Source: Hyphomicrobium sp. (lineage in GTDB: Bacteria > Pseudomonadota > Alphaproteobacteria > Rhizobiales > Hyphomicrobiaceae). From it: a stretch of DNA of 64,000 bases. Below are positions 1-9,346 of the stretch, piece by piece. The notes below the pieces were generated by a model. The model had not been told where the DNA came from and ran no database searches. It saw only the letters and a list, made by a program, of their open reading frames with translations. Where the stretch lies: NCBI GenBank assembly GCA_002928515.1, contig PERI01000003.1, forward strand, positions 1-64,000. Reading direction: 5' to 3'. Each line of letters opens with the position of its first letter. The stretch's first letter is position 1. The position numbers and the translations under genes are program-made.

Positions 1-249
1 CAGCTTCACAATCGGTGGAAGTTCGAATTTATTCACGGGGATGCCCTCGGATGGGTCTATCCCGTTCCCGGACCGAGGTTAGCATGGCAGGCGACAAGGT
101 GCATCATCATGAAAAGCGATGACGTCAGGACCAAGCAGGAAGCGCAACAGGCGATTGAAATTGTTTCGGCATGGGCAAGAGGCCAATACTACCGATACGA
201 CGCTGGCGATGCTCCTACGGCGCTGTGCGCTACGTCTCGAAACGAGTGA
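1..249 (+). other. Open frame entering from the left edge, unrecognised
   Basis: Frame 1 is open from the first base to a TGA at 247-249, with an internal ATG at 109 (46 codons from there). The translation does not resemble a family I recognise. A second frame (frame 2) is also open from the edge, to a TAG at 80-82, so it is unclear which, if either, is coding. The stretch lies beside a degraded mobile-element remnant and may be the broken end of a gene outside the window. I report it only so that the segment is not left blank. Confidence 0.15.
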
Positions 250-284
250 CGATAAGCCGAGCACAAAACTGAATTGAGTCATAG

Positions 285-746
285 CTGACGCAGCGCATTC
301 GCCTACGCGCCGAGCGCCGCGCTGGCGAACTTCTCGATCAGATCGAACCGGCGAACGGTAAAAACAATCAACATGCACAAATGAAAAGGCCGGGCGGCCG
401 GGATTTACAGTCGCGCAAGGCAGCCATCGAGAAGGCAGGCATCGGCAAAACCGCCGCTCAAGAAGCCATCTCAATCGCAAGCATTCCGAAGCGGAAATTC
501 GATCAGGCCGTTGAAGGCGCGAACCCGCCAACCGTTACCGACCTTGTGCAGATGGCGGAACCGCCACCCAAGCACAACGCCGAGAACGGTGAGCACGCGC
601 ATGACGTCCGGCATAAGGATCATGGGGAAAAGATTGCCGGTAGTTTGGGGCGAAAAGTTTTAATAAATGAACTCTTGGCAGCCAGTGCCCAAGCAAACTT
701 ATTTGGTGGTCTGAGTGGGGGACCGGGATTATCAGATTTGCAATAA
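285..746 (+). pseudogene. Remnant of a plasmid/phage-type ParB-like protein gene
   Basis: Read in frame from 285 (after a TAG at 282-284) the translation runs 'IRLRAERRAGELLDQIE', then 'AAIEKAGIGKTAAQEAISI' and 'PPTVTDLVQM'. From memory these segments resemble the middle of ParB-like/replication-associated proteins common on phages and plasmids, which carry an arginine-rich 'RAERRAGELL' helix and a later 'FExAVE..PPTVTxL' segment. No start codon precedes the conserved part, the N-terminus is missing, and the ORF-track start (ATG 381) falls inside the conserved region. After about residue 95 the sequence drifts into unrelated residues. I infer a decayed fragment of an integrated element. It lies just beyond the 3' end of the tRNA-Ser gene, a common integration site. 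Confidence 0.5.
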
Positions 747-779
747 TGTTATTAAAATCAATTACCTACCGCACTTTAT

Positions 780-869
780 TGGCGGAGGGGGTGGGATTCG
801 AACCCACGGTAGACTTGCGCCTACGCCGGTTTTCAAGACCGGTGCCTTAAACCACTCGGCCACCCCTCC
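780..869 (-). tRNA. tRNA-Ser (anticodon UGA)
   Basis: On the minus strand the sequence folds as a class II tRNA. The acceptor stem is GGAGGGG/CCCCTCC with discriminator G and an encoded CCA at 782-780. The D-arm has GGCCGAGTGGTTTAAGG, and the anticodon stem CCGGT..ACCGG surrounds the loop CTTGAAA with anticodon TGA. There is a long variable arm and the T-arm GTGGGTTCGAATCCCAC. The long variable arm and anticodon identify serine (UCA and related codons). ORF 762-965 on the same strand is an artefact of this gene. Its 3' end faces the mobile-element remnant on the left. Confidence 0.97.
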
Positions 870-1090
870 AAACTCGGACATGCAACTTTGAGGCGACATT
901 TTCATGTACGCCAGTTTTGCCTGATCGAAGCGCACGTTCCTAGCTGTTTCGTCGAGAACCCTCAAGGTCTGAACAGCATTTACCGGTCTCTAAGCCAATT
1001 CTGCCATGGTTCAAGCATGCTTGCGCCAAACCGACCGTGTTTATGGGATTTGGCAAGGCGTTGTTGCGTTTTGCGTGAGGCCCGTGGTCC

Positions 1091-2098
1091 GTGGTGTCAA
1101 AACATTTCAGTTGTCCGGTGGCGTTACGCCTCAGTCTTGCTTCGAGCGTAGCTGCTCTGACAGCGGCCTGTTCGCAGTCTTATGATCCTCAGCCTGCGAG
1201 GACGAAAACAGGGCTGATGGTTTCGCGGCCGGCGTTCACCGAGGCCGAATATGGCGTTCGCACCAGCCCACGTGTTGTAAAAGGTCATGGAAAGATCACC
1301 AAGGGCGGTGGCCACTACAAGTTAGGCAGACCTTACAAGGTTGCTGGGCGCTGGTATGTGCCGCGTGAAGATCGCTCCTACGACCGTCAAGGCATCGGGT
1401 CTTGGTATGGTGACGATTTCCACGGTCGAGTGACGGCCAACGGCGAAATTTTCGACATGAACGGGCTGACGGCCGCGCATCCTACATTCCCGCTGCCATC
1501 GTATGCTTACGTGACGAACCTCGATAATGGTCGAAAGGTTTTGGTTCGTGTCAACGATCGCGGGCCTTATGTTGCCGGTCGGATCATCGATCTCTCATAT
1601 GCTTCGGCGCGGGCCATCGGTTATGCCGACAAAGGCAAAGGTCGTGTACGCGTTCAATATGCGGGACGTGCGCCCATGAATGGTGACGATCGGCGCGAAC
1701 GCCAGTTTTTAGCAGAGCAGTCAGGTTCACAACGAAAATTTGTGAATATGCGGCCTCAATCACGCCAGGTCTCCGAGCCGCCGCGTGCATGGTCGCCGAC
1801 AGCATATCGCTCTGGTCATTCGAACGGTGTTGTTTTGCAAAGCCGCCCATCACGCGAACGCCTTCAATCGCAAGGGGCTGCGTATATTCAGGTCGGATTA
1901 TTTCGAGATCTTGAAAACGCCGAAAGGTTGCGGCGTGATCTGGCGCACGTCGGCGCAGTCGAGGTTGCTCCTATGGCTTCGGAAAATGGCCATATCTATC
2001 GCGTGCGTGTCGGACCCATCGATGCGCATGACACTGAGCGAACAGTAGCCACCATATCTCAGCGCGGTGTTTCTGATACGCGTGTCGTTTTTGAATAA
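1091..2098 (+). CDS. rlpA: RlpA-family septal lytic transglycosylase lipoprotein with SPOR domain
   Basis: The 335-residue product starts at GTG 1091, preceded by a GAGG about ten bases upstream. The N-terminus is a lipoprotein signal with lipobox LTAAC, so Cys27 would be lipidated. Residues about 100-185 form the double-psi beta-barrel of RlpA ('GIGSWYGDDFHGRVTANGE'). Glu119 and Asp156 (in VNDRGP) match the catalytic acids known from Pseudomonas RlpA. A SPOR domain fills roughly 262-335 ('YIQVGLFRDLENAERLRRDL') and would bind denuded septal glycan. The linker of about 70 residues is Arg/Ser/Gln-rich. By family knowledge it cleaves stem-less glycan strands at the division site. It is followed by a D,D-carboxypeptidase gene, a natural partner that trims peptide stems. 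Confidence 0.9.
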   Translation: MVSKHFSCPVALRLSLASSVAALTAACSQSYDPQPARTKTGLMVSRPAFTEAEYGVRTSPRVVKGHGKITKGGGHYKLGRPYKVAGRWYVPREDRSYDRQGIGSWYGDDFHGRVTANGEIFDMNGLTAAHPTFPLPSYAYVTNLDNGRKVLVRVNDRGPYVAGRIIDLSYASARAIGYADKGKGRVRVQYAGRAPMNGDDRRERQFLAEQSGSQRKFVNMRPQSRQVSEPPRAWSPTAYRSGHSNGVVLQSRPSRERLQSQGAAYIQVGLFRDLENAERLRRDLAHVGAVEVAPMASENGHIYRVRVGPIDAHDTERTVATISQRGVSDTRVVFE

Positions 2099-2175
2099 TC
2101 ACAAAGGGTAGTTGCCATAATTGTGACGTGTTGCAGGACGTTGACCCACACTATGGGGCGCGCGTACTGTATCGC

Positions 2176-3417
2176 ATGGCACCTCGATTACTTTTTCATT
2201 CTCAGCTTATTTTGTTGCGTCGGCTCATTCGACGGCAGCGAGTCTCGCGCAACTTTACCATGCTCGCCGCTTTGGTTTTGAGCTTGGGAATTGCGACTCA
2301 AAGCGTTGCAGGCGGTGCTGCTCCGACGGGCTATGTCACAGTCGCGCCGCGCGCGATCCTCATCGACGCTGCATCCGGTGCGATCCTTTATCAAAAGAAC
2401 GCTGACGATCTCGCGCCGCCTGCGAGCATGAGCAAGCTGATGACGCTGGCCGTGCTGTTCAAAGCGATGAAGGATGGACAGATCAAGCCGACCGATGAAA
2501 TCGTCATGAGCGTCAACGCATGGCGCAAGGGTGGGGCACCATCCGGAACATCTGCGATGTTTGTTCCTGTCAACACCAAGGCCCGTGTCGATGAACTCAT
2601 CCGCGGTATTGCTATTCAATCTGGCAACGATGCTGCGATGGCTATTGCCGAGGGGATGAGCGGTAGTGAAGCCAATTTTGCAAAGTTGATGACTGACGAA
2701 GCGCGCCGCATCGGGTTGGAAAAATCAACATTTGCGAATGCGACTGGTCTGGATCATCCGCAGCATTTGATGACGGCACGTGAGTTGGCGGTATTGGCGC
2801 GCCATTTGATTGCTGAATATCCCGATCAGTATCCGGTCTTTGCCGAGCGCGAATTTCTCTATCGGAAGCATAAATTTTTTAATCGCAATCCGCTTTTGTC
2901 GGCTGGCATTGGCGTTGATGGATTAAAAACAGGTCATACCAGAGATTCTGGATATGGATTGGTCGCATCTGCCGTGCGTGATGGGCGTCGCTTGATCGCT
3001 GTTCTGTCCGGTGCAGAGACTGAGACGCAACGTAAGAACGATGCCATTAAGCTCTTGGAATGGGGATTTACCGCGATCAGCGACGTCAAAATATTCGATG
3101 ATGCTGAGATTATCGGGCATGCGCGTGTCTGGGGCGGGCAAAGTATGTATGTGCCGTTGACCGGTAAGGGTGACGTGACGATTGCGCTTCCGAAGCTTCC
3201 GACCAATCAACGGCTTTCAGCCGAGATTGTCTATGTTGCCCCTCTGAAACCGCCGGTTAAACGCGGCGATCAGGTTGCCACATTGCGGGTGACTAGTACA
3301 TCCAGCGCCAGTTCGGAAATTCCGCTATATGCGGCTGAAGATGTCGAGCCGGCGGGCACCGTGCGACGAGGACTTGATTCCCTGATGCTCATGGCATTAC
3401 GGCGTCTGGCGCTTTAG
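2176..3417 (+). CDS. D-alanyl-D-alanine carboxypeptidase (peptidase S11, PBP5/6 type)
   Basis: This is a low-molecular-weight penicillin-binding protein that removes the terminal D-Ala from peptidoglycan stems in the periplasm. All three active-site motifs are present: SMSK (SxxK, in 'PPASMSKLMT'), SGN (in 'IQSGNDAAMA') and KTG ('GLKTGHT'). A C-terminal PBP5-type beta domain follows ('KGDVTIALPKLPTNQRL'). The signal sequence is 'MLAALVLSLGIATQSVAGG'. The ORF opens at GTG 2128. I prefer ATG 2176, which gives a basic n-region, but ATG 2260 is also possible and no start has a strong ribosome-binding site. It lies 30-80 bases after rlpA in the same direction. Confidence 0.9.
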   Translation: MAPRLLFHSQLILLRRLIRRQRVSRNFTMLAALVLSLGIATQSVAGGAAPTGYVTVAPRAILIDAASGAILYQKNADDLAPPASMSKLMTLAVLFKAMKDGQIKPTDEIVMSVNAWRKGGAPSGTSAMFVPVNTKARVDELIRGIAIQSGNDAAMAIAEGMSGSEANFAKLMTDEARRIGLEKSTFANATGLDHPQHLMTARELAVLARHLIAEYPDQYPVFAEREFLYRKHKFFNRNPLLSAGIGVDGLKTGHTRDSGYGLVASAVRDGRRLIAVLSGAETETQRKNDAIKLLEWGFTAISDVKIFDDAEIIGHARVWGGQSMYVPLTGKGDVTIALPKLPTNQRLSAEIVYVAPLKPPVKRGDQVATLRVTSTSSASSEIPLYAAEDVEPAGTVRRGLDSLMLMALRRLAL

Positions 3418-3482
3418 ACTGCCTACTCTATGACGGATGATCATTTGCTATATCGCACGTGCGAGGCAGCGAGGGGCTAGGT

Positions 3483-4112
3483 ATGGCGCGTGGACGTTTT
3501 ATTACATTCGAAGGCGGTGAAGGTGCTGGAAAATCGACCCAGGCCAAGCGGCTATCGCACCGGCTAGAAGGTGCTGGAATTGCCACGCTGATCACGCGCG
3601 AGCCAGGTGGAACTGTGCTGGGCGAAGATATTCGTAATCTGATCCTTAAAGATCGCCCGCAAGATCCTCTGACAGAATTGTTGTTATTTGCTGCTGCACG
3701 CGCCGAACATATGACAGCGGTTATTCGCCCTGCATTGGACGAGGGGACCTGGGTGATTTCGGATCGCTTCATCGATTCAACCCGTGTCTATCAAGGTCAT
3801 CTGTATGGCATCGAGCCTGAACTGATCGCGCAGTTGGAGCGCTACACGGTGGCTGCCGACTTGCCGGATCTTACGCTGATCCTCGATCTGCCCGCAGAGG
3901 AAGGCTTGGCACGCGCAGAATTGCGCGGAACGCTATCGCGTTATGATGCAGAGCGTTTGGAAACCCATGAAGCGTTACGGGAAGGTTTCTTGGAAATTGC
4001 CAACCGCGAGCCGTCGCGGTGTATTTTAATCGATGGCAATCTCGCTGAGGAAAGTGTTGAGACCGCCGTGTGGCAAGCCGTGAGCGATCGTTTATTGTCA
4101 ATGGTGTTGTGA
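3483..4112 (+). CDS. tmk: Thymidylate kinase
   Basis: The 209-residue kinase phosphorylates dTMP to dTDP with ATP. The P-loop GGEGAGKST is at residues 11-19, the DR(F/Y) nucleoside-binding motif appears in 'ISDRFIDSTRVYQG', and an arginine-bearing LID segment is near residue 145. ATG 3483 is chosen over the upstream GTG 3459 because the conserved N-terminus MARGRFITFEGGEG begins there. The TGA stop overlaps the ATG of holB (TGATG at 4110-4114), so the two are probably translationally coupled, as is usual for tmk-holB pairs. Confidence 0.96.
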   Translation: MARGRFITFEGGEGAGKSTQAKRLSHRLEGAGIATLITREPGGTVLGEDIRNLILKDRPQDPLTELLLFAAARAEHMTAVIRPALDEGTWVISDRFIDSTRVYQGHLYGIEPELIAQLERYTVAADLPDLTLILDLPAEEGLARAELRGTLSRYDAERLETHEALREGFLEIANREPSRCILIDGNLAEESVETAVWQAVSDRLLSMVL

Positions 4113-5233
4113 TGGCGCGCGCCACACTGATTGCTGATACCGAAGCTGCGCCAGAGGCCGATCGTCTTGAAGGTTTTGCGCATCCGCGTGAAACGGCTGT
4201 CGTTTATGGTCATGGCGAAGCAGAACAGACTTTTTGGGCCGCACTCAAATCAGAAAAAATGCATCATGCGTGGTTGGTGACGGGTGCAACAGGCATCGGT
4301 AAGGCAACCCTGGCTTATCGGTTTGCACGTGCCGCCTTAGCGCGACCGGATGATCGTGATTTATTCGGAGATGGTCTCGATGTATCTCCTGAGAGTGGCA
4401 CTTATCGTCAAGTGACGGTCCTCTCGCATCCAGGTCTCTTGTTGCTACGTCGAAGTTACGATCAGAAGTCGAAACGCTTTTCACAGTCGATCGCGGTCGA
4501 TGAGGTGCGACGCTTGAAATCGTTTCTGGCGCTCAGTGCTGAGGAAGGTAGCCGTCGCGTTGTCATCGTCGATAGCGCCGACGATCTCAACATCAACGCT
4601 GCGAATGCGCTGTTAAAATCACTCGAAGAGCCGCCGTCTCGTAGCATATTTCTGATTTTGTCAGCATCGCCAGGACGGCTGCTGCCGACGATCCGCTCGC
4701 GCTGCCGCACCCTTACACTCGCGCCGCTCAACGAGGATGATCTCCAGCGCGCGGTGCGTGCTGCGCTTCAGGCCGCAAACAAGGATGAGCCAAGACCGGA
4801 GGATTGGCGCGCATTGCAGCGTATGTCTGGTGGCAGCGTTCGACGCGCACTTGAATTCATTCAAGGCGGTGGGTTCCAGCTTCAGGCCCGGATCGACAAG
4901 ATTTTTTCACTTCTGCCACGTGTCGATGGTCGAGCCGCGCATATGTTGGCAGATGAGGTGCAGGGGGCTGCGAACGAGCAGAAATTCTGGTTGTTCACTG
5001 AGCTGTTCCAGGAAACGCTGGCACGACTGATTAGGGCAGAGGCGACGGGGCAAGGGCATGCTGATGATGTCGCGCTGGCACAAAGGCTGATCGGACCTGC
5101 GCGGCTTGCCAGCTTCGCTGAGCTATGGGAAACACTGGCGCGAAACAGAGCCGAAGTTCTTGCTCTCAATCTCGATCGTAAAGCTCTGATATTAGCGAGC
5201 CTGTCGCAACTCGAAGCGGCATGTCGTGGCTAA
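4112..5233 (+). CDS. holB: DNA polymerase III subunit delta'
   Basis: This clamp-loader subunit helps load the beta clamp. The 373-residue product carries an AAA+ fold with a P-loop-like [10 protein letters not shown] (57-66), a central '[20 protein letters not shown]' segment typical of delta'/gamma subunits, and the sensor SRC motif in '[10 protein letters not shown]'. The C-terminal helical collar domain is more divergent. The ORF track begins at 4070, but ATG 4112 overlaps the tmk stop and gives the expected N-terminus. Its end overlaps the nominal metG ORF by 13 bases. The tmk-holB-metG-tatD order is widespread in alphaproteobacteria. Confidence 0.93.
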   Translation: MARATLIADTEAAPEADRLEGFAHPRETAVVYGHGEAEQTFWAALKSEKMHHAWLVTGATGIGKATLAYRFARAALARPDDRDLFGDGLDVSPESGTYRQVTVLSHPGLLLLRRSYDQKSKRFSQSIAVDEVRRLKSFLALSAEEGSRRVVIVDSADDLNINAANALLKSLEEPPSRSIFLILSASPGRLLPTIRSRCRTLTLAPLNEDDLQRAVRAALQAANKDEPRPEDWRALQRMSGGSVRRALEFIQGGGFQLQARIDKIFSLLPRVDGRAAHMLADEVQGAANEQKFWLFTELFQETLARLIRAEATGQGHADDVALAQRLIGPARLASFAELWETLARNRAEVLALNLDRKALILASLSQLEAACRG

Positions 5234-5268
5234 TTCTCGCGGCGAAGACACGAAGGACTATCCCTGCC

Positions 5269-6864
5269 TTGGCTGACAAATTCTACATCACGACAGCGAT
5301 TTCTTATCCCAATGGCGTGCCGCACATCGGTCATGCCTATGAGGCGATCGCCACAGATTGCATTGCTCGTTTTGAACGGCTGGATGGCAAAGACGTTTTC
5401 TTTTTGACGGGAACCGACGAACACGGCTTGAAAATGAAACAGACGGCAGCAGCAGAGGGCATCGCGCCGCAAGCTCTGGCCGATAAAAATGCGGCGCGCT
5501 TTGTTGAACTCGCAGCGACGCTGGGACTTTCCAACGACGATTTTATTCGCACGACGGAAGCGCGCCATTACGAGGCGTGTGCTGAAATCTGGCGCCGAAT
5601 GGAAAAGTCCGGCGACATTTTCTTGAAAAAGTATGGTGGTTGGTACTCTGTTCGCGATGAGACGTATTACAAAGAAAACGAGACAGAGGTTCGCGACGGA
5701 CTTCGCGTTGCTATTCCCACCGGCACGCCGGTCGATTGGAACGAGGAAGAAACGTATTTCTTTCGGCTGTCTGCCTATCAGGACAAGCTACTCGCCCATT
5801 ACGCAAGCCATCCTGATTTTATTCTACCGCCTGAGCGGCGCAACGAAGTCGTCAGCTTCGTCACCATGGGTCTTGAAGATCTATCAATTTCTCGCACGAC
5901 ACTCGATTGGGGTATCCCGGTTCCGGGTGCGGCCGGGCACGTCATGTACGTGTGGGTCGATGCGCTCACGAACTATCTGACGGCCACAGGTTTGCTCAAT
6001 GGTGATGGCGCGCGTGCTGGCTATTGGCCCGCCGACGTTCACGTCATCGGCAAAGACATTGTGCGTTTTCATGCCATCTATTGGCCTGCCTTTTTGATGA
6101 GTGCCGGGCTGCCACTTCCCAAGCGCGTGTTCGGTCACGGGTTTGTGCTGAACAAGGGAGAAAAAATGTCGAAGTCGGTCGGCAATGTCGTCGATCCCTT
6201 CGATCTCGTTGCTGCCTATGGGCGCGATCAAATTCGTTATTTCTTTCTGCGCGAGGTGATGTTCGGGCAGGACGGCAATTATTCTCCTGAAGCGATTGCC
6301 AATCGCATCAACGCAGACTTGGCTAATAATCTGGGCAATCTCGCACAGCGTTCGTTGTCGATGATCTTCAAAAATTGCGACGGCAAAATTCCTGAGCCTG
6401 GTGCTTTCACGCCAGAGGATCAGTCGTTATTGGCAGCAACCGATGCGATATACGCAACTGCGCGCAGCGAGATGGATCGACAGGCCATCACGCGCTATCT
6501 CGATGCCGTGTGGACAGTCATAGCGGACGCCAATCGCTATTTCGCGGCTGAAGAGCCGTGGGCCAAAAAGAAGACCGATCCTGAACGTATGAATACCATT
6601 CTGTATGTCACGGCCGAATGTGTGCGGCAGTTTGCTATTTTGGTGCAACCGGCGATGCCTGAGCTTACTGAAAAGCTGCTCGATTTACTCGCGGTCGATG
6701 CTCGCCATCGCAGCTTCGCATCGCTTGGCGATGCGAGTCGCTTGACGCCCGATACGCTGATCCCTGAGCCGCAAGGCGTGTTTCCGCGCTATGTCGATCC
6801 GTCAGAAGCTGCGGCTTCGGCTGGAGCTGCAAAACCTTCGGGACAGAAGAAGGGCAAATCGTAA
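5269..6864 (+). CDS. metG: Methionyl-tRNA synthetase
   Basis: This class Ia synthetase attaches methionine to tRNA-Met. The HIGH motif is at residues 19-22 (in '[15 protein letters not shown]') and the KMSKS loop is in '[12 protein letters not shown]'. It lacks the C-terminal EMAP-like tRNA-binding domain and ends with a short Ala/Lys-rich tail, as in the short alphaproteobacterial type (531 residues here). The connective-peptide knuckle reads '[15 protein letters not shown]' with no cysteines, so no zinc site is expected. The ORF is open from ATG 5221, but the family N-terminus [16 protein letters not shown] corresponds to TTG 5269, which I prefer. An ATG 5221 start would add 16 unconserved residues. 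Confidence 0.94.
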   Translation: MADKFYITTAISYPNGVPHIGHAYEAIATDCIARFERLDGKDVFFLTGTDEHGLKMKQTAAAEGIAPQALADKNAARFVELAATLGLSNDDFIRTTEARHYEACAEIWRRMEKSGDIFLKKYGGWYSVRDETYYKENETEVRDGLRVAIPTGTPVDWNEEETYFFRLSAYQDKLLAHYASHPDFILPPERRNEVVSFVTMGLEDLSISRTTLDWGIPVPGAAGHVMYVWVDALTNYLTATGLLNGDGARAGYWPADVHVIGKDIVRFHAIYWPAFLMSAGLPLPKRVFGHGFVLNKGEKMSKSVGNVVDPFDLVAAYGRDQIRYFFLREVMFGQDGNYSPEAIANRINADLANNLGNLAQRSLSMIFKNCDGKIPEPGAFTPEDQSLLAATDAIYATARSEMDRQAITRYLDAVWTVIADANRYFAAEEPWAKKKTDPERMNTILYVTAECVRQFAILVQPAMPELTEKLLDLLAVDARHRSFASLGDASRLTPDTLIPEPQGVFPRYVDPSEAAASAGAAKPSGQKKGKS

Positions 6865-6891
6865 GCGCATCGCCTTTGAGTTGAGATCACC

Positions 6892-7716
6892 ATGCTTGTC
6901 GATCACCATTGCCATTTGGATTTTCCGCAGTTCGAAACAGACTTCGATAGCGTGATCCGCCGTGCCCATGGGAACGGCGTCGGCATGATGGTGACAATTT
7001 CTACGCGCATCCGTCAATTCGAGCGCGTGCTCGCCGTCGCTGAACGAAGTGACAGCGTTTATTGTTCGGTCGGTACGCATCCTCACAACGCGGATGAAGA
7101 GCGTGGAATAGCGACCGAAGAGATTGTGCGCATGTCGCACCACCCCAAGGTCGTGGCCATTGGCGAAGCGGGCCTCGATTATTTTTATAAGCGGTCATCG
7201 CCAGAAGCGCAGGCTGAGGGGTTTCGTCGGCATATTGCAGCGGCGCGTGAAACCGGCCTTCCGCTCGAAATCCATACGCGGGATGCTGACGCCGATACGC
7301 TTGCCATTCTTGAAGACGAGCACGCTAAGGGCGCATTTCCGGCTGTGCTGCATTGCTTCACAGGCGGGCGCGAATTGGCGATGCGCGCTGTTGAGCTTGG
7401 ACTTTACGTGTCATTTTCAGGTGTCATCACGTTCAAGAAATCTGAAGCGCTGCGCGAGATCGCGCGCGAAGTTCCCACTGATCGGCTTTTGGTCGAGACC
7501 GATGCGCCATTTCTGGCACCTGATCCTTTTCGCGGCAAACCCAATGAGCCATCGTATGTGATGCACACGGCGGCTGCACTCGCCGATATCAAAGGCGTTT
7601 CGCTTGCCGATATCAGCACTGCCACGACCGATAATTTTTTTAGGCTCTATACCAAAGCAAATCGTGGGTTGATGTTTGCAGCTGGCCCGAACGGCGGGGG
7701 CGTTGCTGCCGCATGA
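6892..7716 (+). CDS. TatD-family metal-dependent hydrolase (YcfH-like)
   Basis: The 274-residue TIM-barrel hydrolase of the TatD DNase family carries the metal-binding signatures in order: HHCHLD at the N-terminus, GEAGLDYFYK near residue 95, IHTRDAD, LHCFTGG and the C-terminal ETDAPFLAPDP. Members have 3'-5' exonuclease/DNase or D-aminoacyl-tRNA deacylase-like activities, and the physiological role is not settled. It lies 27 bases after metG in the same direction, and its stop overlaps the ATG of the next gene (ATGA at 7713-7716). This suggests a tmk-holB-metG-tatD-MBL operon. Confidence 0.92.
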   Translation: MLVDHHCHLDFPQFETDFDSVIRRAHGNGVGMMVTISTRIRQFERVLAVAERSDSVYCSVGTHPHNADEERGIATEEIVRMSHHPKVVAIGEAGLDYFYKRSSPEAQAEGFRRHIAAARETGLPLEIHTRDADADTLAILEDEHAKGAFPAVLHCFTGGRELAMRAVELGLYVSFSGVITFKKSEALREIAREVPTDRLLVETDAPFLAPDPFRGKPNEPSYVMHTAAALADIKGVSLADISTATTDNFFRLYTKANRGLMFAAGPNGGGVAAA

Positions 7717-8510
7717 GTTATCGCTTCACGATTTTGGGATGTGGGTCATCCGGTGGCGTGCCGCGTATCGGTATGACGTGGGGTGCATGCGACCCCGACA
7801 ATCCAAAAAATCGCAGGCTGCGTTGTTCGGCACTTTTTGAAAAGTTTGCTAACGGCGATTGCACGTCGGTTTTGGTCGATACGTCACCGGATTTTCGGCA
7901 GCAAATTTTGTCGGTTCGGTTGATGGCCTTGGACGGGGTGCTTTATACGCACGATCATGCCGACCATACACACGGCATCGACGATTTGCGTATGGTCGCT
8001 TTTGCGATGAAGAAACGGATCGATGTCTATTTCGATCATGCCACCGGAAAGAGTTTGAAAGAACGCTTTGCTTACTGTTTCCAAACGCCTGAGGGTTCTA
8101 GCTATCGTCCGATCTTGAATGGCTTTGAGATCGACGGCGTTGCGCCGGTTGCGATCCATGGGCCAGGGGGATTATTGACCGCGACGCCCATTTTGCAGAA
8201 GCACGGCGATATGACATCGCTGGGCTATCGCGTCGGCAACCTCGCTTACTCACCTGATATCAGCAACATTCCTGAATCGTCAGTGCCGTTGCTCAGCGGT
8301 CTCGATGTTTGGGTGGTCGATGCGTTGCGTTACACGCCGCATGAAAGCCACTTCAGCGTGAAGCAAGCCTTAGCTTGGGTGGAGCGGTTGAAGCCTAAGC
8401 GCACGATCCTCACGCATATGACCAGCGAACTCGATTACGAGACGCTGCGGCGCGAGTTGCCAGAGACCGTTGAGCCCGCTTACGATGGGATGCAGATCAC
8501 TTTTAGCTAA
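7713..8510 (+). CDS. Metallo-beta-lactamase-fold hydrolase, PhnP-like
   Basis: The 265-residue protein has the metal-binding motif THDHADHTHGIDDLR and a second site near the end (ILTHMTSELDYE). The N-terminal 'ILGCGSSGGVPRIG' is typical of the PhnP/phosphoribosyl cyclic phosphodiesterase branch of the MBL superfamily. In alphaproteobacteria a gene of this type usually follows metG-tatD without any phosphonate (phn) genes nearby, so a role in phosphonate use should not be assumed. A general cyclic phosphodiester hydrolase is a reasonable but unproven idea. It is coupled to the tatD-family gene by an ATGA overlap and faces the next gene tail to tail. Confidence 0.88.
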   Translation: MSYRFTILGCGSSGGVPRIGMTWGACDPDNPKNRRLRCSALFEKFANGDCTSVLVDTSPDFRQQILSVRLMALDGVLYTHDHADHTHGIDDLRMVAFAMKKRIDVYFDHATGKSLKERFAYCFQTPEGSSYRPILNGFEIDGVAPVAIHGPGGLLTATPILQKHGDMTSLGYRVGNLAYSPDISNIPESSVPLLSGLDVWVVDALRYTPHESHFSVKQALAWVERLKPKRTILTHMTSELDYETLRRELPETVEPAYDGMQITFS

Positions 8511-8543
8511 GATATGGGATTGGCAATCGGCTCGCCGATCATC

Positions 8544-9317
8544 TCACGCATCGGCCGACAGTTTGTCGGTCGAGGATTGTTGCGCATTGGCATCCGCGTC
8601 ACGCCACTCGCGATAATTGATAATCTCGCCGTTGCGTTTGCATGCGGAGGACGCCAGTTCGAGGAACATGGGCACAAGTTCCTCGGGGGCAGGCAATGTC
8701 ATCGCATCTTCGCCGGGGAACGCTTTAGCGCGCATACCAGTACGGACCGCGCCCGGATTGATAAGGTTGGCGCGCACGTTTGTCGATTCCAGTTCCGCGG
8801 CCCAGGTTTTGACTAATGCTTCAAGGCCAGCCTTTGATGCGGCATACGGACCCCAATACGCGTATTTTCCGCTGGCTGCGCCTGATGTCAAAAAGATCGC
8901 ACGGCCCCCATCGGACTGCTTGAGCAATGGCTCAAGGGTGCGGATCAGGCGCCAATTGGCTGTCAGATTGATATCGATGGTTGTGACAAAACCATCTTCG
9001 GTCACGTGGCCGAGTGGCGAAAGTGGGCCGAGAATGCCCGCATTCGCGACCAGAATATCGATGTGCTTCCAGCGCTGAAATAGCGTTGGGCCTAACTGAT
9101 CGACGCGGTCACCTTTTTTGAGATCGAGTTGCAGGAGTGTCGCCGAACCGCCGGCGTTTTGAATTTCGTCATCCAAGGCTTCAAGCGCGGCTAATGACCG
9201 AGCGGTGATAATAACGTGCGCACCTGCTTTCGCTAGGCCGAGCGCTACGGCACGGCCGATGCCTCGTGAAGCGCCCGTGACAAGAGCAATACGTCCCTTA
9301 AGAGACATCTCCGACAT
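8544..9317 (-). CDS. Short-chain dehydrogenase/reductase (SDR)
   Basis: This is a classical NAD(P)-dependent SDR of about 257 residues. The cofactor motif is TGASRGIGRA, followed by the NAG motif ('ILVANAGILGP') and a catalytic Ser with YAASK ('LTSGAASGKYAYWGPYAASK'). The substrate cannot be read from the sequence. The ORF opens at GTG 9344, three bases from the purF stop. I prefer ATG 9317 because an AGAGGTG sits at good spacing and conserved sequence starts soon after. It lies directly downstream of purF on the same strand and is probably co-transcribed. This location is common in Hyphomicrobiales, but no purine-related role is known to me. Confidence 0.88.
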   Translation of the reverse strand: MSEMSLKGRIALVTGASRGIGRAVALGLAKAGAHVIITARSLAALEALDDEIQNAGGSATLLQLDLKKGDRVDQLGPTLFQRWKHIDILVANAGILGPLSPLGHVTEDGFVTTIDINLTANWRLIRTLEPLLKQSDGGRAIFLTSGAASGKYAYWGPYAASKAGLEALVKTWAAELESTNVRANLINPGAVRTGMRAKAFPGEDAMTLPAPEELVPMFLELASSACKRNGEIINYREWRDADANAQQSSTDKLSADA

Positions 9318-9346
9318 CGAGCGTTGCACCTCTGAACGACGCACTG

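Noticed and set aside
79-531. 150-codon minus-strand ORF at the left edge
   Set aside because: It lies opposite the ParB-like remnant, is Arg/Ser/Cys-rich with no domain, and reads like a shadow ORF.
762-965. 67-codon minus-strand ORF
   Set aside because: It covers the tRNA-Ser gene; its sequence is a translation of the tRNA.
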